A stretch of 64,000 nt of DNA from Glaciecola sp. 33A (GTDB lineage: Bacteria; Pseudomonadota; Gammaproteobacteria; Enterobacterales; Alteromonadaceae), in the NCBI RefSeq assembly GCF_002836745.1, contig NZ_PJAR01000036.1:1-64000 (forward strand). The letters run 5' to 3'. The first letter of the stretch is position 1. Each line of letters opens with the position of its first letter. A program made the position numbers and the translations under genes. The notes beneath the pieces were generated by a model. It saw only the letters and a program-made list of their open reading frames with translations. It was not told the origin of the DNA and did not search any database. Positions 38,023-46,688 of the stretch are shown here, piece after piece.

Positions 38023-39409
38023 TAGAGTTCTATTTATTGGTTTGGTATGGCCAGAACCAACATCTACCGCTGCTGGACAAAATATACTCAGCTATATAAA
38101 TTTATTCATTAGCAATGGCTACGAAGTCACGTTTGCTTGTGCTGCTGACAAATCAGAGCATTCGGTTGCATTAACGACAATAGGTGTTAAGGAGCAACCA
38201 ATAACCTTAAATGACAGCAGCTTTGATACTTTTGTGTGTCAGTATGCGCCAAATATTGCTGTTTTTGATCGTTTTATCAGTGAAGAACAATTTGGGTGGC
38301 GTGTTTCTTCATCTGCGCCTTTATGCATGAAAATATTGGATTGTGAAGATCTGCATTTTTTGCGTGATGCTCGCCACCAAGCATACAAAAATACTAACAA
38401 AAGCGACGTCAATGCAGATATACCCGAGCAAGCTAACAGTTATTTATACAGCGATATTTGTAAAAGAGAACTAGCATCGATTATACGCTGCGATCTCAGT
38501 ATCTTACTCTCCAATTATGAGTATCAATTACTCACGACGGTATTTTCAATACCTAAGACTATTTTACATTACTGCCCTTTTCTACTGCCTGAATTAACGG
38601 TAAAATCGCTAAAAACTTATGCTCAACGAGTTGACTTTATTAGTATAGGCAGCTTCAGACATGCACCAAATTGGGATGCCGTACTTACCCTAAAACAAAA
38701 AATTTGGCCCCAAATTCATCAAGCATTGCCCAGTGCTCGCTGTCATATTTACGGTTCGTATCTAACACCAAAAGCAAAACTACTGGAAAATAAAAAACAG
38801 GGATTTTTGGTGCACGGTTACGCACAAAAGGCGAAAGAAGTTATTGGTAGCGCTCGTGTTTTATTAGCTCCTTTGAATTTTGGTGCCGGTATCAAAGGGA
38901 AATTGGTAGACGCCATGCAATGCAGTACACCATCGGTTACCACAGACATTGGCGCTGAAGGATTATTACCGGCAACTTTGGACGAGAACGACAAGGGTGA
39001 TTTTGATGCCAGCAATATTATACCAATGCCGCGCAGCGATAAATCTGATATTACCAATTTAGTCAACCAGTCGTCAGATCAATTTGAATTGTGGCCAGGC
39101 GCTATTAATAACATTCAATCATCAACTAACGCCTTTATTAAATCATCCATTGCCCTATATACAAATGAAAAAGAATGGACTCTGGCCAGCAATAAAAGTC
39201 AGCCTCTATATTCATCAATATTTAACTATGCACAACAGTCTAAACAATTAATGCATTGTATCGACTTCATTACGTCTAGTTTGACGAAACATCGTCAGCA
39301 ACACTTTATAGGACAGGTAATGCAACATCATACAATCAACAGTGCGAAATACATGAGCCAGTGGATTGAAGCGAAGACGCGTTTAAAGGAAAATCAATAC
39401 ACTGATTAG
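38003..39409 (+). CDS. glycosyltransferase, GT4-like
   Basis: The protein of about 468 residues begins with RVLFIGLVWPEPTSTAAGQN, the N-terminal Rossmann strand and loop of GT-B enzymes, and its C-terminal domain has FGAGIKGKLVDAMQCSTP with the nucleotide-sugar-binding pattern followed by TDIGAEGL. This is a Glyco_trans_1_4-type glycosyltransferase, possibly acting on a surface polysaccharide. The start lies inside the end of the diguanylate cyclase gene; GTG 38003 (after AAAGGTGG) is preferred over GTG 37991. The overlap suggests co-regulation with c-di-GMP synthesis. A hairpin with T-run follows. Confidence 0.82.
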   Translation: MLEQSNNRVLFIGLVWPEPTSTAAGQNILSYINLFISNGYEVTFACAADKSEHSVALTTIGVKEQPITLNDSSFDTFVCQYAPNIAVFDRFISEEQFGWRVSSSAPLCMKILDCEDLHFLRDARHQAYKNTNKSDVNADIPEQANSYLYSDICKRELASIIRCDLSILLSNYEYQLLTTVFSIPKTILHYCPFLLPELTVKSLKTYAQRVDFISIGSFRHAPNWDAVLTLKQKIWPQIHQALPSARCHIYGSYLTPKAKLLENKKQGFLVHGYAQKAKEVIGSARVLLAPLNFGAGIKGKLVDAMQCSTPSVTTDIGAEGLLPATLDENDKGDFDASNIIPMPRSDKSDITNLVNQSSDQFELWPGAINNIQSSTNAFIKSSIALYTNEKEWTLASNKSQPLYSSIFNYAQQSKQLMHCIDFITSSLTKHRQQHFIGQVMQHHTINSAKYMSQWIEAKTRLKENQYTD

Positions 39410-39440
39410 GCGTCATTCTTTATTGCATAAGACGCTTTTT
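39410..39440 (+). terminator. candidate terminator after the glycosyltransferase gene
   Basis: GCGTC (39410-39414) pairs with GACGC (39431-39435) around a 16-base loop and is followed by TTTTT. The stem is short and the loop large. Confidence 0.5.
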
Positions 39441-39974
39441 GCGCGCGCAATTGCAGCACTTGCAACACTTGGACCACTTGCCAGCGAGCATCTAATCGAG
39501 TTCATGCTAACTCAATTTAATATGTTTAAGGTGGTCTAAATTAGGCTATTTCCAGCGATTTTTCTGCAACACCCGTTACTGCAATACGAAGCCGATTCTA
39601 TCCCGATAGACAATTTTTAGTTTTCTTGTTGTCATTACAAAATCTGAGTTCAATTATGAATTTAGATCTTGCTACTGATGGTGAATACAAGCTAGATATG
39701 GTTTGCCAGACGCGTAAATTCAGATTGCTAAAAACTCTGTTAAATAATGAGTTGCAATATCTCCTCCCTTGATAAATCAGCTTGCCACTACTATCCACGG
39801 CAAATAAAGATAAAAATAAAAACAATAAAACTCGTATTTTATTGACTTTATAAATAAAAGCATCGGTTTTTACGATCTATTAATGATTTTAAATCGACTT
39901 TTGTTTTGAACAATTAGTGGCTATATTAAACCGCTGACATACCTATATTAGTATCTGTTAATTTGGAGATAACA
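39441..39974. other. non-coding region before the P-type ATPase operon
   Basis: About 530 bases without a supported gene. Short open frames occur on the reverse strand but have no ribosome binding site or protein-like composition. CACTTG recurs three times at exact 9-base intervals at 39457-39480. The promoter of the ATPase-antiporter operon should lie here. Confidence 0.45.
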
Positions 39975-42698
39975 ATGAAACTCAAGTCTACATGGCACGA
40001 CCAAAGTACGGATAGCGTGGCGTCTTCGTTAGTTACGAACGTTAAAGAGGGTCTTAGTTCAGATGAAATTATTGAAAGACGAGAGCGCTTCGGTCGCAAC
40101 AAAATTACTGAGCATAAAGGTACCGGTCCGCTCAAACGTTTTTTACTGCAGTTTAATCAACCGCTTGTTTACATTTTACTAGCGGCATGTGCGGTTACCT
40201 TATTGCTGCAAGAGTTTGTTGATTCGGCCGTTATATTTGCGGTGGTTTTGGTTAACTCCATTATTGGTTTTGTGCAAGAATCGAAGGCCCTAAATGCAAT
40301 AAATTCACTTTCTAAGTCGGTAAAGACAAAAACAACGGTAATACGCGCAGGCAAACGTCAAGAAATATTGGCGGAAGAACTCGTGCTAGGCGATGTTGTC
40401 GTATTGCAGGCAGGCGATAAAACACCTGCAGATCTTCGCTTAATCAAAATACGCGACTTAAAAATTGATGAATCGTCGCTAACTGGCGAATCGTTAGCGA
40501 CAGAGAAAGACGTATCCACGTTATCTGAAAACTGCCTATTAGGCGATAGACGTAATATGGCCTTCTCTTCTACGCTAGTGACCTACGGCACCGGCATAGG
40601 TGTTGTTGTTCACATAGGTGATAATACGGAAATAGGTAAAATTTCTGGAATGATAGCCACCACGAAAACCCTTGATACCCCTCTTACCAAACGAATTACG
40701 AGTTTCAGCCATGTGTTGCTTTATGCCATTCTTGGACTAGCGGCCCTCACCATATTTATTGGCTGGCTCCACGGCAGACCGCTGGTTGATACTTTTATGG
40801 CAGCGGTTGCACTTGCCGTAGGTGCTATCCCAGAGGGCCTGCCCGCAGCTGTGACTATTATGCTGGCAATTGGTGTATCTCGAATGGCAAAAAAACGCGC
40901 CGTAATACGCAACTTGCCTGCGGTTGAGACTTTAGGCAGTACCACCGTAATTTGTTCCGACAAAACGGGTACCCTTACTAAAAATCAAATGACGGTTACT
41001 GATATATGGGCAGGCGGCCGCAGTTTTAGCGCTAGCGGAAGTGGTTATGATCCACTCGGAGAATTTAGTGAAGGCGATAAGGTGGTGACTTTGCCGACTG
41101 TTTCAGCCGGATTCATGACCTTAAAAGCGGGTTTTTTATGCAATGATTCGCAACTTAACGCTCCTGATCCTGCGCTAAAAAAGCCGCATCAACAGTGGAC
41201 AATTACTGGCGACCCTACAGAAGCCGCTTTAATTGTTTCGGCCGCCAAGGCGGACATTAATGAAAGCCACCTTACGCAGAATCGTTTAGACATAATCCCT
41301 TTTCAATCAGAATATCAGTACATGGCAATTTTAAATGCTGAAGAAGAAGGTAATGTTGTTTACATGAAAGGCTCTATTGAGAGTGTTTTACCAAAATGTA
41401 TTAATATGCTTGACCATAGTGGTGAACAGATAGAGCTTACCACTGCGCTTATTCACCACCAGGTGCAAGAGATGGCCAGTCGGGGCTTGCGTGTGCTGGC
41501 CTTCGCGCGCAAAAGAGTTGACTCAAATACCAGCAGTATTAGCCACGAATTTCTAGCTCAAAATTTAGAGTTTCTGGGATTGCAAGCGATGATAGACCCC
41601 CCTCGTCCTGAGGCAGTAGAGGCTGTAAAAGCCTGCCATCTTGCTGGCATTGATGTGAAAATGATCACTGGCGACCATGCTTTGACGGCGACTAGCATCG
41701 CTCATCAGCTAACTATTTTGAACAACGCTAGCGGCAATGCCACTATCACTGGCCAAGAGTTGGCCCTACTCACGCAAGACGAACTGATGGAAGCCGCACT
41801 AAAATTCAAAGTATTTGCTCGGGTTACTCCCGAAAATAAATTGCAACTTGTAAAGGCCCTACAGGCGCAAGATCAAGTGGTTGCAATGACCGGCGATGGT
41901 GTAAATGATGCACCGGCATTGAGGCGCGCCGACATTGGCGTTGCCATGGCCTTAAACGGCACGGAAGTGGCGCGCGATGCGGCCGACATGATGCTTATTG
42001 ATGACAACTTTGCAACCGTAAGAGACGCTGTAGAAGAAGGAAGAGGCGTTTTTGATAACTTAAAAAAGTTCATCGTATGGACGTTACCCACCAACGGAGG
42101 GGAAGGCTTAGTCATTCTCGTTGCGGTTATTTTAGGAGTGTCGCTACCGCTGTTACCGGTGCATATTCTTTGGATAAATATGACGACAGCTATTTTCTTG
42201 GGCTTAATGCTTGCTTTTGAACCAAAAGAGGAAGGTATTATGCTGCGCCCACCTAATATTCCAAATGCGCCTATTATCGACAGTATATTAATATGGCGTA
42301 TTGTGCTGGTGTCATCATTATTATGCATCACTGCATTTGGTCTTTATGAATTAGAGTTGAGTCTAGGTGCAAGCGAAGATCAGGCGCGAACAGTCGCAGT
42401 TGCGATGTTTGTGGTCGGCGAGGCCTTCTATTTACTGAACTGTCGTTCACTTGAGCGCTCTGTTTTCTCAGTGGGTTTATTTAGCAACCCTTGGGTCTGG
42501 TTTGGGATATTCATTATGGCAGTACTTCAGGGCTTGTTTACCTATTTGCCAATAATGAACGCATGGTTTGGCTCTGCCCCAATAGATTTCTATTCATGGA
42601 GCCGTGTGTTCGCCTGTGGTGCCCTTATCTCCGTTATTGTAGGCGCCGAAAAGCACTGGCGGTTAAAAAGCAAGCAAAGCACGTCACAAAGGCGTTAA
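39975..42698 (+). CDS. P2-type cation-transporting ATPase
   Basis: The 907-residue pump has an N-terminal cation-ATPase domain, actuator motif LTGES, phosphorylation site DKTGTLT (Asp329), KMITGDHALTA and hinge MTGDGVNDAP, and about ten membrane helices. By comparison with SERCA, Glu287 in helix 4 (PEGLP), Asn707 and Glu710 in helix 5 and Asn735 and Thr738 in helix 6 are retained, but the helix 6 Asp800 equivalent is Ala739, so specificity may differ from calcium. ATG 39975 has GGAG 6 bases upstream. It is the first gene of a run with eight antiporter genes, 12 bases from mrpE. Confidence 0.9.
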   Translation: MKLKSTWHDQSTDSVASSLVTNVKEGLSSDEIIERRERFGRNKITEHKGTGPLKRFLLQFNQPLVYILLAACAVTLLLQEFVDSAVIFAVVLVNSIIGFVQESKALNAINSLSKSVKTKTTVIRAGKRQEILAEELVLGDVVVLQAGDKTPADLRLIKIRDLKIDESSLTGESLATEKDVSTLSENCLLGDRRNMAFSSTLVTYGTGIGVVVHIGDNTEIGKISGMIATTKTLDTPLTKRITSFSHVLLYAILGLAALTIFIGWLHGRPLVDTFMAAVALAVGAIPEGLPAAVTIMLAIGVSRMAKKRAVIRNLPAVETLGSTTVICSDKTGTLTKNQMTVTDIWAGGRSFSASGSGYDPLGEFSEGDKVVTLPTVSAGFMTLKAGFLCNDSQLNAPDPALKKPHQQWTITGDPTEAALIVSAAKADINESHLTQNRLDIIPFQSEYQYMAILNAEEEGNVVYMKGSIESVLPKCINMLDHSGEQIELTTALIHHQVQEMASRGLRVLAFARKRVDSNTSSISHEFLAQNLEFLGLQAMIDPPRPEAVEAVKACHLAGIDVKMITGDHALTATSIAHQLTILNNASGNATITGQELALLTQDELMEAALKFKVFARVTPENKLQLVKALQAQDQVVAMTGDGVNDAPALRRADIGVAMALNGTEVARDAADMMLIDDNFATVRDAVEEGRGVFDNLKKFIVWTLPTNGGEGLVILVAVILGVSLPLLPVHILWINMTTAIFLGLMLAFEPKEEGIMLRPPNIPNAPIIDSILIWRIVLVSSLLCITAFGLYELELSLGASEDQARTVAVAMFVVGEAFYLLNCRSLERSVFSVGLFSNPWVWFGIFIMAVLQGLFTYLPIMNAWFGSAPIDFYSWSRVFACGALISVIVGAEKHWRLKSKQSTSQRR

Positions 42699-42710
42699 CC
42701 GGAGGCTCAC

Positions 42711-43265
42711 GTGTTAAATCATAATAAAGCTAGTCGCGTTAAAGGGCGGTCGCGTTATAAAGAAATATTTCTGAAAACCCTTCTCTTTGGTGTGCTTTGG
42801 TGGAGTTTGGTGGAGAGTACATTTAGTTCGTGGCTTATTGGTATAATAGTAGTGCCTTTTGCTGCTTGGTTGAGTATCACCTTATATCGGAATAATACTC
42901 AAAAATCAGAAAACACCACGAGCTTTAGCATTGTCGGTTTACTTAAGTTTTTACCTTTCTTTGCCTGGCAGTCTCTTAAAGGAGGCTACCAAACGGCATC
43001 GCTTGCGCTTAGCTCGCGCGCAGCGCCAGCCGACTTTATAGAGTTTGAGACGTTTCTAGGCTCACGCAGGGAAAAAATACTGTTTATGCACATTATTAGT
43101 CTTATGCCCGGTTCGTTAACCGCAAACATTAACGGGCAAATCATACGTATTCATATCCTCGATATAAATGAATATAGCGAGGATGGTTTGCGGGATTGTG
43201 AACAACGGTTAAGCAGAATTTTTGTTAATTATGATCCGCTCAGCACAACAGGAGGTGAAAAATGA
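42711..43265 (+). CDS. mrpE: Mrp/Mnh-type cation:proton antiporter subunit E
   Basis: MrpE is a small membrane subunit of multi-gene cation/proton antiporters. The 184-residue protein has two N-terminal membrane helices (LLFGVLWWSLVESTFSSW and the following segment) and a soluble C-terminal part with FLGSRREKILFMHIISLMPGSL, typical of the MNHE family (PF01899). Translation starts at GTG 42711 with GGAGG 5-6 bases upstream. The stop overlaps mrpF by four bases. It is longer than usual at the N-terminus by a basic stretch (RVKGRSRYK). Confidence 0.88.
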   Translation: MLNHNKASRVKGRSRYKEIFLKTLLFGVLWWSLVESTFSSWLIGIIVVPFAAWLSITLYRNNTQKSENTTSFSIVGLLKFLPFFAWQSLKGGYQTASLALSSRAAPADFIEFETFLGSRREKILFMHIISLMPGSLTANINGQIIRIHILDINEYSEDGLRDCEQRLSRIFVNYDPLSTTGGEK

Positions 43266-43519
43266 TTGTTTATCTCACTATAATTGCCATGTTGTTAACA
43301 CTCACGCTGCTAGTGGGCTTAATTAGAGTCATTATTGGCCCTAGCGAATCCGATAGAATGCTTGCCTGTCAGTTATTTGGGACCGCGGGAGTTGCTTTAA
43401 CGATCCTACTGGCTGTGGTGCAACAACAAGCAACGCTTTTAAATTTAGCGTTAGTGTTGGCGCTTTTGGCACCGCTTACCTTAATTGTGTTTGTGAAAAG
43501 TAGGAGGGGGTCAAAATGA
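43262..43519 (+). CDS. mrpF: Mrp/Mnh-type antiporter subunit F
   Basis: An 85-residue membrane protein with three helices and the motif IIGPSESDRMLACQLFGT, matching the MrpF/MnhF/PhaF family, which usually has GPtxaDRvva here. It overlaps mrpE and mrpG by four bases on each side, so translation is coupled. A GGAGG ribosome binding site lies in the end of mrpE. Confidence 0.9.
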   Translation: MIVYLTIIAMLLTLTLLVGLIRVIIGPSESDRMLACQLFGTAGVALTILLAVVQQQATLLNLALVLALLAPLTLIVFVKSRRGSK

Positions 43520-43842
43520 ACATTGTTGATATCTACACCATCGTGATGACCAGCGGCGGACTTATTTTTTTTATTGCCGGCACTATTGGGCTTTTACGCT
43601 TCCCAGATGCCATTAGTCGACTGCATGCACTAACCAAGGCCGACAACTTAGGACTTGGTTTGATTGTGCTTGGCATTTTGCCCCAAGTAAGCTCTATATT
43701 TGATGCTGTTCAGCTACTGTTTATTTGGTTTATTGTGATGCTGTCAGGTGCCGCTTCATGTTTCCTCATTGCTAATATTGGCAGCGCTGCCAACAAGCTA
43801 CCTAGTGATTTACAAAACAAAGGGGTCAATAATGAGCTTTAG
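43516..43842 (+). CDS. mrpG: Mrp/Mnh-type antiporter subunit G
   Basis: A 108-residue membrane protein with three helices and the pattern IGLLRFPDAISRLHALTKADNLG, which is the hallmark of MrpG/MnhG (RLPDvytRlHaatKadtlG). It overlaps mrpF by four bases and the following MbhD-like gene by eleven. It is a structural subunit with no known catalytic residues. Confidence 0.92.
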   Translation: MNIVDIYTIVMTSGGLIFFIAGTIGLLRFPDAISRLHALTKADNLGLGLIVLGILPQVSSIFDAVQLLFIWFIVMLSGAASCFLIANIGSAANKLPSDLQNKGVNNEL

Positions 43843-44122
43843 TTTTCTACTGGACATATTTTTAATAAGCGGTTCACTCACCATGGCGTGGCTATGCTTG
43901 TTTAGTCACGATTTGCTCAAAGCGATTACATGCTTCGTATGTATGGGCCTATTTGTCACGCTAATGTGGATAAGGCTTGACGCTTGGGACGTTGCCATAG
44001 CAGAGGCTGCAATTGGTGCAGGTTTAACTGGCGCTTTACTATTATCTAGTCGACGAGGTTTAAAAAAAACCAAAGCAAAAAAAACATCGGCAGAAAACGA
44101 GTCGGGAGAACAGGATGTTTAA
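43832..44122 (+). CDS. MbhD-like (DUF4040) antiporter subunit
   Basis: A 96-residue membrane protein with LCLFSHDLLKAITCFVCMGLFVTLMWIRLDAWDVAIAEAAIGAG, cited here in part, which matches the MbhD/DUF4040 segment normally found within the C-terminal part of MrpA (the DvaiaEA motif is diagnostic). Here it is a separate gene, as in membrane-bound hydrogenase-type systems. ATG 43832 has GGGG 6 bases upstream; the longer in-frame start at 43748 lies within mrpG and is not needed. The basic tail (KKTKAKKT) is lineage-specific. Confidence 0.85.
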   Translation: MSFSFLLDIFLISGSLTMAWLCLFSHDLLKAITCFVCMGLFVTLMWIRLDAWDVAIAEAAIGAGLTGALLLSSRRGLKKTKAKKTSAENESGEQDV

Positions 44123-44864
44123 AAAAATAGTGTTCAAAGAAGATGCCAGTAATGAACCAGAAAAAGGACGTTTATCAACTCCGATGGCCTTGCTGTGTGG
44201 GTCATTGGTATTGGCCTTATGCACTTTATTGGTGGCTGCTTTAATAAGCACTCAAAGGCACAACGAAGGCTTGCAACAGGCAGTGTCAAGCATGCTTAAT
44301 AAAAGTGGCGTTGAGAATCCGGTTACTGCCGTGTTACTTAATTTTAGAAGTTATGACACATTATTAGAAATTGCCGTGTTACTAATTGTGGCTATTGTGA
44401 TGTTACCGCAGGCGACTGTGTCTGAGTCTCATTCACTTATAAGAGTTCAACAATCGGCAAATGCCGGCATTATTATGTCTAGCCTTCTTCGATTTTTGAC
44501 CCCTACCCTTATTATAATGGGCGGCTACATGCTCTGGACCGGCGCTTATTCTCCGGGCGGCGCATTTCAAGCGGGTGCGCTAATTGCTGGGGCGGGTATT
44601 TTAATTTTTACCAACGTTCAATATCAGGTAAATATGCACAGTTTTGCGTTTCGCGTATTGCTCAGCATTGGGCTCTGCATTTTTATCTTATCAGGCTTTG
44701 CCGTAGCGTTGCAGACTGGTCAGTTTTTAGAATACCCAGTAAAATATGCCAGTAGCATTATCTTATTTATTGAAACTGCCGCAACGGTCTCTATAGCCAC
44801 CACTCTGTTATTGCTGTATTTAGCCGTAGCGGGAACACAAGAGGACTTTAATCATGATACTTAG
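44115..44864 (+). CDS. mrpB: MbhE-MrpB fused antiporter subunit
   Basis: The 249-residue protein combines two modules. Residues about 20-105 carry an MbhE-like segment (NPVTAVLLNFRSYDTLLEIAV) that in ordinary systems is the C-terminal end of MrpA; residues about 120-245 carry the MnhB domain (LTPTLIIMGGYMLWTG then SPGGAFQAGALIAGAG). So MrpA's C-terminal modules are split off and attached to MrpB. It overlaps both neighbours by a few bases and is membrane-embedded with about six helices. Confidence 0.87.
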   Translation: MFKKIVFKEDASNEPEKGRLSTPMALLCGSLVLALCTLLVAALISTQRHNEGLQQAVSSMLNKSGVENPVTAVLLNFRSYDTLLEIAVLLIVAIVMLPQATVSESHSLIRVQQSANAGIIMSSLLRFLTPTLIIMGGYMLWTGAYSPGGAFQAGALIAGAGILIFTNVQYQVNMHSFAFRVLLSIGLCIFILSGFAVALQTGQFLEYPVKYASSIILFIETAATVSIATTLLLLYLAVAGTQEDFNHDT

Positions 44865-45159
44865 CCAACTCACACCAGAAATCATGTATAGCGCGTCAGG
44901 GATCGCACTATTTGGTATAGGCTTACTGGGTTTGATTATCGTACCGCATATTTTCCGTAAAATACTTGCCATAAACGTCATGGGGGTCGGCGTTTTTATG
45001 CTGTTGGTGTCCAGCGCTAAGCGCGCGAATCTTGACGCCGACCCCGTTCCTCATGCCATGGTATTAACTGGTATTGTAGTGGCTGTTGCAGGAACAGCAC
45101 TCGCTCTCTTTTTGGTTAAAAAAATACAAGACTCAGAATCGTTAGAGAAAAGTCAATAG
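44854..45159 (+). CDS. mrpC: Mrp/Mnh-type antiporter subunit C (NuoK-like)
   Basis: The 101-residue, three-helix protein resembles NuoK/MrpC: IFRKILAINVMGVGVFMLLVSS and PVPHAMVLTGIVVAVAGTALAL, with the ALVLTGIVV-type motif. The conserved membrane glutamate of NuoK lies where this protein has a less polar helix, but the assignment by length, order and motif is clear. It overlaps mrpB by 11 bases and precedes mrpD by 2. Confidence 0.9.
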   Translation: MILSQLTPEIMYSASGIALFGIGLLGLIIVPHIFRKILAINVMGVGVFMLLVSSAKRANLDADPVPHAMVLTGIVVAVAGTALALFLVKKIQDSESLEKSQ

Positions 45160-45161
45160 AT

Positions 45162-46688
45162 ATGGATGATATAACTGCTCTCTTACCTGCATTTATTCTG
45201 CTGCCTCTCGCAGTTAGCGTATGCTGTCTGCTGGTAAACAACATTCGTGTATGTGTTGCTATCAGCATTATTAGCGCCGCTGCACTACTGATATTATCAG
45301 CCAGTACTTTGCTCGCTATTAATACGTACGAAGCCGGTATATTGCGATACGCGTTTGCAGGTTGGGGGCAGCCATTAGGCATCGAACTTGAGGTGTCTGG
45401 CTTTACCGCATTGATGACGGCACTTACCTGCCTACTGGTTTTTGTGCTTAGCGTTTACAGCAGCGTTTACTTTTCATCAAGCGATAAAGCTTTACGCTTC
45501 TGGCCACTGTGGTGGCTGTTAATAGCGGGCCTGAATGCCTTATTTTTATCAAGTGATATATTTAATATTTACGTCGCATTTGAGTTAATAGGTCTTGCTG
45601 CTGTCGCCTTAATTGCAATTGAAAATAGTCGGCCTGCATTAATCGCTGCGCTTCGGTACTTGTTGGTCAGTCTTTTGGGATCACTATGCTACCTGCTTGC
45701 AGTTGCGTTACTTTACCGAGAATACGGCACGCTCGACCTGGCTCAACTTGCTAATATAACCAGTGATTCTGCCAGCAGTACAGCAGCATTGATGCTTATT
45801 ACGGTTGGTTTGTGTTTGAAAACCGCTTTATTTCCACTGCACTTTTGGCTACCTGCGGCGCACGGAGGTGCATCAGCGCCGGTTAGTGCAGTGCTATCGG
45901 CTTTAGTGGTTAAAGGCTCGTTCTACTTAATTGCCCGGTTTTGGCTAGATACGCTCGCACCAGCAGCAAGTGACGCTGGATTGATTATTCTCGGCGTTTT
46001 TGGGGCCGGTGCGATATTATGGGGCTCTGTTCACGCGCTTTTTGCAAGTCGTTTAAAAGTGATGGTAGCGTACTCCACGGTTGCTCAAATTGGCTATCTA
46101 TTTCTGTTATTTCCACTCATGGTGGGTAACTCGCAAACAAATGCGTTTGAAGGTGCAGCTATGGGCGCAATCACCTACTTAATTGTAGCTCACGCTACAG
46201 CTAAATCAGCCATGTTCTTGGCAGCCGGCAATATTATGCGTATTGCTGGGCATGACAATATTAAACAACTCAAAGGCTTGGTTCGCCACTGCCCTCTCAG
46301 TATATTCACTTTTGGGATTGCGGGAGCCAGTTTAATTGGCTTACCCCCAAGCGCAGGCTTTATTGCTAAGTGGCTGCTGCTAAGCAACTCAATAACCACA
46401 GGGCAATGGTGGTGGGTCATTGTTATTTTAAGTGGCGGTTTACTTGCCGCGGCTTATGTATTTAAATTTTTAAACTTAGCCTTTACTAAAGATGATGACA
46501 CCTTTAATAAGGCTAATATAGTTAGCAAAATATCTCCGATCATGCCGCTTTGCGCGCTTGCACTGGCTCTACTTACTGTCGTCCTTGGTTTCAATGCCCA
46601 GTGGCTATTAGACGTTAGCGGTACCTTGGTGTATGAAACTACAGGGCAAGGTTTCACAGGCCAAAACTTGGCAGGAGTAGCGCAATGA
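45162..46688 (+). CDS. mrpD: Mrp/Mnh-type antiporter subunit D-like (proton-conducting)
   Basis: The 508-residue protein has about 14 helices and the Proton_antipo_M domain. Key residues of the family are kept: Glu141 in helix 5 (YVAFELIGLAAV), Lys220 in helix 7 (LCLKTALFPLHFWLP) and Lys251 in helix 8 (SALVVKGSFY), with the GGASAPVSA loop before it. This pattern marks a functional proton- or cation-translocating unit like MrpD/NuoN. It starts two bases after mrpC and overlaps the last gene by four. Confidence 0.9.
   Translation: MDDITALLPAFILLPLAVSVCCLLVNNIRVCVAISIISAAALLILSASTLLAINTYEAGILRYAFAGWGQPLGIELEVSGFTALMTALTCLLVFVLSVYSSVYFSSSDKALRFWPLWWLLIAGLNALFLSSDIFNIYVAFELIGLAAVALIAIENSRPALIAALRYLLVSLLGSLCYLLAVALLYREYGTLDLAQLANITSDSASSTAALMLITVGLCLKTALFPLHFWLPAAHGGASAPVSAVLSALVVKGSFYLIARFWLDTLAPAASDAGLIILGVFGAGAILWGSVHALFASRLKVMVAYSTVAQIGYLFLLFPLMVGNSQTNAFEGAAMGAITYLIVAHATAKSAMFLAAGNIMRIAGHDNIKQLKGLVRHCPLSIFTFGIAGASLIGLPPSAGFIAKWLLLSNSITTGQWWWVIVILSGGLLAAAYVFKFLNLAFTKDDDTFNKANIVSKISPIMPLCALALALLTVVLGFNAQWLLDVSGTLVYETTGQGFTGQNLAGVAQ

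Noticed and set aside
39457-39480. CACTTG three times at 9-base spacing
   Set aside because: The unit is short and the intervening bases differ; there is not enough to call a repeat array or binding site.
39598-39825. 75-codon reverse frame in the non-coding stretch before the P-type ATPase
   Set aside because: There is no ribosome binding site and the peptide looks random; I treat the region as non-coding.
42491-42724. 77-codon forward frame crossing the ATPase-mrpE junction
   Set aside because: It overlaps the end of the ATPase in another frame and has no family features; the 12-base junction with a GGAGG site explains the region.
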